From the NCBI GenBank assembly GCA_003241785.1, contig QFPW01000016.1:1-64000 (forward strand): a stretch of 64,000 nucleotides of DNA, read 5' to 3'. Source of the stretch: Rhodovulum sulfidophilum (lineage in GTDB: Bacteria; Pseudomonadota; Alphaproteobacteria; Rhodobacterales; Rhodobacteraceae). The translations under genes were made by a program, and so were the position numbers. Every line of letters starts with the position of its first letter. Positions within the stretch are counted from its first letter, which is position 1. Shown here one piece after another: positions 60,006-64,000 of this stretch. The notes below the pieces were generated by a model that was not told where the DNA came from, did no database searches, and saw only the letters and a list, made by a program, of their open reading frames with translations.

Positions 60006-60907
60006 CAGCGGCGCTCCAGCCGGAGCTTCGCCCGGACCTCGGCGGGGCCGAGCAGGCGCGCGCCCATCCCGGTCGTGATCGCGGCGGCGCGGCTCACCAG
60101 CGCCTCGTTGGTCGCGAGCTCGCCCTTGCCGAGCCAGAGATTGTCCTCGAGCCCGACCCGGATATTGCCCCCCGCGAGCATCGCCAGCGCGGCGAAGGGC
60201 ATCTGGTTGCGGCCGATCGAGAAGGCGGAGAAGGTCCAGTCCTCCGGAAGCTGGCCGACGATCGCCATGAAGGTCCCGATATCGTCCGGCGCGCCCCAGG
60301 GAATGCCCATGCAGAGCTGGACCATCACCGGATCCGCGATCAGCCTCTGCGACTTCAGCCATTTCGCGAGCAGGAGATGTCCGGTGTCGAAGATCTCGAT
60401 CTCCGGCCGCACGCCGAGCGCCTGGATCCGGGCGGCCATCGCCTTCAGCATCGCGGGCGTGTTGGTCATCACATAGTCGCCCTCGCCGAAATTCATCGTG
60501 CCGCAGTCGAGCGTGCAGATCTCAGGCAGGAGCTCGGCGACATGGACCAGGCGCTCGGTCGCGCCGGCCATGTCGGTGCCGGCGGGATCGACCGGGAAGG
60601 GCGCCTCGGCCGAGCCGAACACAAGATCGCCGCCCATGCCGGCGGTCAGGTTCAGCACCATGTCGACGCCCGAGTCGCGGATCCGCTCGACGACCTCGCG
60701 ATAGAGCCGGGGATCGCGCGCGCCCTTGCCGGTCTCGGGATCGCGGACGTGGATATGGGCGATCGCGGCGCCCGCGCGGGCGGCGGCGACCGCCGAGGCC
60801 GCGATCTCGGCCGGGGTCACCGGGACCTTCGGCGAGCGCGCGACCGTGTCGCCCGATCCGGTGACGGCGCAGGTGATGAAGACGTCCCTGTTCGGCTGAA
60901 GGGGCAT
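60002..60907 (-). CDS. BKACE-type dehydrocarnitine cleavage enzyme
   Basis: The 301-residue protein belongs to the beta-keto acid cleavage enzyme family. The zinc His pair is in AHIHVRDPETG, and CTLDCGTMNFG, VRPEIEIFDTGHL and GNIRVGLEDNLWLGKGELATNEALV follow the family pattern. In this operon it would cleave dehydrocarnitine with acetyl-CoA to betainyl-CoA and acetoacetate. ATG 60907 has GAGGAA upstream. Confidence 0.94.
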   Translation of the reverse strand: MPLQPNRDVFITCAVTGSGDTVARSPKVPVTPAEIAASAVAAARAGAAIAHIHVRDPETGKGARDPRLYREVVERIRDSGVDMVLNLTAGMGGDLVFGSAEAPFPVDPAGTDMAGATERLVHVAELLPEICTLDCGTMNFGEGDYVMTNTPAMLKAMAARIQALGVRPEIEIFDTGHLLLAKWLKSQRLIADPVMVQLCMGIPWGAPDDIGTFMAIVGQLPEDWTFSAFSIGRNQMPFAALAMLAGGNIRVGLEDNLWLGKGELATNEALVSRAAAITTGMGARLLGPAEVRAKLRLERRW

Positions 60908-61006
60908 GGCCGGGTTCCTCGATGAAGCGCGACGACGCCGAACTTGACGGCGCGGGCCCCGAGGCATTTGACTTTAGGCGAAGCTGGTTTCGCAGAGTGC
61001 GCAGCG

Positions 61007-61972
61007 ATGATCTTCGACCCCTCGGACGCGCCGCTCAGCGTGACGCTGCTGCTCTTTCCCGATGCCTCGCTGATGACGCTCGCCGCGACGCTCGACCCGA
61101 TGCGCGCGGCGAACCGGGTGGCAGGGCGGGAGATCTATCGCTGGGAGATCGTCTCGCTCGACGGCGCGGCGCCGGTCACGAGCTGCGGCCTGCCGATCCC
61201 GGTCGCGGGCCGGCTCGATCCCGACCGGCGGCGGGACCTCCTGCTGGTGCTCGCGGCCTTCAACGCGCCGGCGCATTCGACCCGCGCCACGCTGCGGGTC
61301 GTCCGCCGGGCGGCGCGCGCCGCGGCGATGACCGGCGGGATCGAGGCCGGCGCCTGGGTGCTCGGCTTCGCCGGTATGCTCGACGGCCGCGCGGCGACGA
61401 CGCACTGGGAGGATCTGGAGGATTTCGCGGCGCGCTTTCCGCTAGCGGACGTGCGGCCCGACCGCTGGGTGATCGACGGCCCGGTCTTCACCGCCGGGGG
61501 CGCGATGCCGGCGCTCGACCTGATGCTGAGCCTCATCCGCGCGCGCCAGGGCCTCTCGACCGCGCTCGACGTCGCGAGCGTCTATATCTACGACGAGACC
61601 AGCGCGGCGAGCGACGCGCAGCCGCTGGTCTCGCTCGGCCGGCTGCGCGACCGCGAGCCGCGCGTCTCGGCGGCGATCCGCGTCATGGAGGCGCATCTCG
61701 ACCAGCCGCTGCCGGTGAGCGCGATCGCGCGCCGCGCGGGCGTCTCCACGCGGCGGCTCGAGACCTTGTTCCGCGACGCCGTGGGCGCCTCGCCCGGCGC
61801 CTATTACCTCGAGCTGCGGCTCAAGGCGGCGCGGCGGCTGGTGCTCGACACGCGCCTTTCGATGGCCGACATCGCCGAGCGCGCCGGCTTCTCCTCGATC
61901 GCCGCGCTGTCGCGGGCCTTCCGGCGGCGCTACGGGACGCCGCCCTCGGCCGCGCGGAAGGCGGAGGGCTAG
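61007..61972 (+). CDS. cdhR: CdhR-like regulator (GATase-like plus AraC domain)
   Basis: The 321-residue protein has an N-terminal DJ-1/PfpI-like sensor domain (VTLLLFPDASLMTLAATLDPMRAAN ... GIEAGAWVLGFAGMLDGRAATTHWEDLEDFAARF) and a C-terminal AraC domain (ISAIARRAGVSTRRLETLFRDAVG-like and LSMADIAERAGFSSIAALSRAFRRRYGTPPS). Such regulators control carnitine and choline catabolism. It is divergent from the BKACE gene and converges with the binding protein gene, overlapping it by four bases. Confidence 0.92.
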   Translation: MIFDPSDAPLSVTLLLFPDASLMTLAATLDPMRAANRVAGREIYRWEIVSLDGAAPVTSCGLPIPVAGRLDPDRRRDLLLVLAAFNAPAHSTRATLRVVRRAARAAAMTGGIEAGAWVLGFAGMLDGRAATTHWEDLEDFAARFPLADVRPDRWVIDGPVFTAGGAMPALDLMLSLIRARQGLSTALDVASVYIYDETSAASDAQPLVSLGRLRDREPRVSAAIRVMEAHLDQPLPVSAIARRAGVSTRRLETLFRDAVGASPGAYYLELRLKAARRLVLDTRLSMADIAERAGFSSIAALSRAFRRRYGTPPSAARKAEG

Positions 61973-62913
61973 AGCCCGAGCCCGGCGCGGACCGCCGGCA
62001 GGCCCGGCTGGCCGTCGAGCGTCGTCACCCCGTCGAGCCAGGCGTCGAGCACGCCCGGATTGTCCTTCAGCCACTTCTCCGCCGCCGCGTCGGCGCTCAT
62101 CTTCTCGTCGAGGATGTAGCTCATCATCAGGTCCTCGGCCGCGACGTCGAAGGCGAGGTTGCCGAGGAACCTGCCCACGTTCGGGCAGTCCGCCGCGTAG
62201 CCCGGGCGGGTGTTGGTCAGCACCTCGGCCGCGCCGTCGTTCGGGCCGAAGACGTCGTCGCCGTCGGTGAGATAGGCCATCTCGAGGTTGACGTTCATCG
62301 GATGCGGCCGCCAGCCGAAGAAGACGATCGGCTTGCCGGCGTTCGCCGCGCGCTTCACCTGCGCCAGCATCGCCTGCTCGCTCGATTCGACGAGGGTGAA
62401 GTCCTTCAGCCCGAACTTGTCGCTCTCGATCATCTCCGAGATCGTCGCGTTGGCGCTGCTGCCCGCCTCGATCCCGTAGATCTTGCCGTCGAGCTCGTCG
62501 GCGAATTTCGCGATATCGGCGTAGGTCCTGAGCCCCGCGTCATAGGCGGCCTTCGGGACCGCGAAGCCGATGACCGCGCCCGTGAGGTTGGTGCGCGGCA
62601 CCTCGATCTTGCCCGCGTCGACCAGCGGCTTCTGGGTCGGCTCCTGCAGCGGCATCCAGTTGCCGAGGAAGATGTCGACGTCGCCGCGCGGCATCGCCTC
62701 GTAGGTGACCGCGACCGACAGGATGTCGACCTTGGGCGCGTAGCCGAGGTTCCGGAGCACGAGCCCCGCCACGGCGGTGGTCGCCGAGATATCGGTCCAG
62801 CCGACGTCCGAGAAGCTCGGCGCGGCGCAGGCCTCGCCGTCGGCCGCGCGGGCCGGAAGCGCGCCCAGGGCGACAGACAGGGCCAGCCCGGCGGCGAAAA
62901 CGCGGTATGCCAT
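61969..62913 (-). CDS. Quaternary-amine ABC substrate-binding protein (ChoX/CaiX-like)
   Basis: The 314-residue protein has a signal peptide ending ARA (about residue 23) and the glycine-betaine/choline binding-protein body: FSDVGWTDISATTAVAGLVLRNLGY, MPRGDVDIFLGNWMPLQEP, VFFGWRPHPMNVNLEMAYL and a disulfide-type Cys in YAADCPNVGRFLGNL. Aromatic residues W36-like and W-P-H box suit trimethylammonium groups. GGAGGAAGGC precedes the ATG. Next to carnitine genes, carnitine is the likely ligand. No cognate permease or ATPase is in the window. Confidence 0.93.
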   Translation of the reverse strand: MAYRVFAAGLALSVALGALPARAADGEACAAPSFSDVGWTDISATTAVAGLVLRNLGYAPKVDILSVAVTYEAMPRGDVDIFLGNWMPLQEPTQKPLVDAGKIEVPRTNLTGAVIGFAVPKAAYDAGLRTYADIAKFADELDGKIYGIEAGSSANATISEMIESDKFGLKDFTLVESSEQAMLAQVKRAANAGKPIVFFGWRPHPMNVNLEMAYLTDGDDVFGPNDGAAEVLTNTRPGYAADCPNVGRFLGNLAFDVAAEDLMMSYILDEKMSADAAAEKWLKDNPGVLDAWLDGVTTLDGQPGLPAVRAGLGL

Positions 62914-63161
62914 CTCAGCCTTCCTCCGTGTGGATCTCGTCCTCGGGGAAGGATAGGCGCTCCGACGCCGCGCACTTCGCGCGATGCGACGCCCGCTTGA
63001 CGGTTTCCGCACCGCTGGCGGGCGCTCCCTCGGCCCGGGGACATGCGCGCGCCTGTCCGCGCGCGGACTCCCGACCCGCGAGACGGCGGGGCACCTCGCC
63101 CGGCGCCGGCGCCGCTTCCCCCTTGCGCGCGCGGCCGTTCCGCCGGAGAACTCGGCCGGAG

Positions 63162-64000
63162 ATGCGATTCCTGCACGCGGCCGACCTGCACCTTGATTCA
63201 CCGCTGCGCTCCCAGGCGCTCCGCGATGCCGATTTCGCGCGCCGCCTGACGGGCACGTCGCGGCGGGTGCTCGGCCGGCTGGTCGACGCCGCGATCGAGC
63301 ACGAGGTGGCGGCGCTCCTGCTCGCCGGCGACATCTTCGATAACGGCGTCGGCGACGTGACGAGCCGGGCGGCGCTCGCGGCCGAGCTGCGCCGGCTCGG
63401 CAAGGCCGGGATACCGACCGTGATGATCCGGGGCAACCACGACGCGCTGCTCGACCACGCCCGCTACGGCCCGCTGGAGGAGGGGGTCACGCTCCTCGAC
63501 GCGGCGCGGCCGACCGTCCAGGTCGGAGACGCGGCGATCCACGGGCTCGGCTTCGAGGCGCGCCACGTCGCCGCCAGCCTGCTGCCGCGCTACCCGGCGC
63601 CCGAACGGGGGCGGATCAACCTCGGGCTCATGCACACCTCGCTCGGCGGGGCCGAGGGGCATGATCCCTACGCGCCCTGTTCGGAGGCCGACCTGCTCGG
63701 CCACGGCTACGATTACTGGGCGCTCGGCCACATCCACCGCCGGTTCGAGCGCCGGTCGGAGACCGCGCTCGCGGTGATGCCCGGCATCCCGCAGGGACGC
63801 CACGCGCGCGAGCCCGGCCGGGGCTCGGCGACGCTGGTCGAGATCGACGGCGGCGGGGTCCGGGCGCGCGAGATCCCGCTCGCCTCGGTGGTCTTCGAGA
63901 CGATCGAGCTCGACCTCGGCGGCGCGCGGAGCCTCGGCGAACGGGTCGAGGCGATCGGCAAGGCGCTCGCCGGCGCGGCGCGGCCCGGGGTCGAGGTCGC
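63162..64000 (+). CDS. SbcD/Mre11-like DNA repair exonuclease (partial, 3' end cut)
   Basis: The first 279 residues of a metallophosphoesterase are present. Motifs are MRFLHAADLHLDS, ALLLAGDIFDNG, VMIRGNHDALLD and YWALGHIHRR, in the order of the SbcD/YhaO family. The sequence runs off the right edge. The fit to a YhaO-like or SbcD member is good, but a partner SbcC-like gene cannot be seen. Confidence 0.9.
   Translation, partial: MRFLHAADLHLDSPLRSQALRDADFARRLTGTSRRVLGRLVDAAIEHEVAALLLAGDIFDNGVGDVTSRAALAAELRRLGKAGIPTVMIRGNHDALLDHARYGPLEEGVTLLDAARPTVQVGDAAIHGLGFEARHVAASLLPRYPAPERGRINLGLMHTSLGGAEGHDPYAPCSEADLLGHGYDYWALGHIHRRFERRSETALAVMPGIPQGRHAREPGRGSATLVEIDGGGVRAREIPLASVVFETIELDLGGARSLGERVEAIGKALAGAARPGVEV

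Noticed and set aside
1..64000. tRNA, rRNA or riboswitch genes
   Set aside because: No cloverleaf-like or conserved RNA pattern was recognised by eye on either strand, but a covariance-model search could not be run.

Overview
The window is a GC-rich (roughly 70%), densely coded segment from an alphaproteobacterium. A complete repA-repB-repC cassette (45932 down to 42314), with a predicted counter-transcribed RNA in the repB-repC gap and parS-like palindromes at both ends of repC, places it on a repABC plasmid or chromid. An ECF RpoE-ChrR pair with Rhodobacter-type promoters, plus the gene content in general, suggests Rhodobacterales or a close relative. The genus cannot be named from sequence alone. 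No rRNA, tRNA or CRISPR array was seen.

Layout. 1-5.1 kb: the 5' tip of a probable IS30-type transposase, then a coupled three-gene operon of a B12-binding radical SAM enzyme (split by a frameshift), a stand-alone nitric oxide synthase oxygenase and a family 2 glycosyltransferase, followed by an ornithine-cyclodeaminase-family gene. 5.2-16.2 kb: a catabolic region with a hydroxypyruvate isomerase, a LacI-type regulator, and a long minus-strand operon (polar-amino-acid-type ABC importer, type II dehydroquinase, AroE-like dehydrogenase, two Gfo/Idh/MocA oxidoreductases, amidohydrolase, TIM-barrel enzyme, GntR regulator) that resembles a quinate/shikimate-type pathway. 16.4-19.6 kb: a divergent operon of intradiol dioxygenase, HpaH-type hydratase, HpaI-type aldolase and a binding-protein-like protein without a signal peptide. 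19.6-25.7 kb: chrR-rpoE divergent from a FAD oxidoreductase / DUF1365 / CFA-synthase-like / DUF3833 / hydrolase operon, with two facing ECF promoters in the gap. 25.8-31.6 kb: a hydrolase and a D-lactate module (lactate permease, D-lactate dehydrogenase, LldR-like regulator with a clear operator). 31.6-42 kb: acyltransferase, small genes, a three-subunit membrane sugar/alcohol dehydrogenase (Gluconate_2-dh3, GMC flavoprotein, tri-haem cytochrome c), membrane proteins, an MFS exporter and a Crp/Fnr regulator. 42.3-45.9 kb: repCBA. 46.4-48.8 kb: a DUF3141 protein.

48.9-54.5 kb is a haem-acquisition locus: two proteins with a HasA-like N-terminal half fused to C-terminal RTX repeats flank a TonB-dependent haem-type receptor, followed upstream by a HemS/HmuS-like protein. 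54.8-58.5 kb: YihY/BrkB membrane protein, a small conserved-looking ORF, a VapBC toxin-antitoxin pair with an operator, a GFA-family protein and polyphosphate kinase 2. 58.5-62.9 kb: a carnitine degradation module (carnitine dehydrogenase fused to a thioesterase, BKACE-type dehydrocarnitine cleavage enzyme, CdhR-like regulator, quaternary-amine binding protein). 63.2 kb to the end: the start of an SbcD-like nuclease gene.

The two most unusual items are the NOS operon at 0.4-4.1 kb and the HasA-RTX / receptor / HasA-RTX arrangement at 48.9-53.1 kb.
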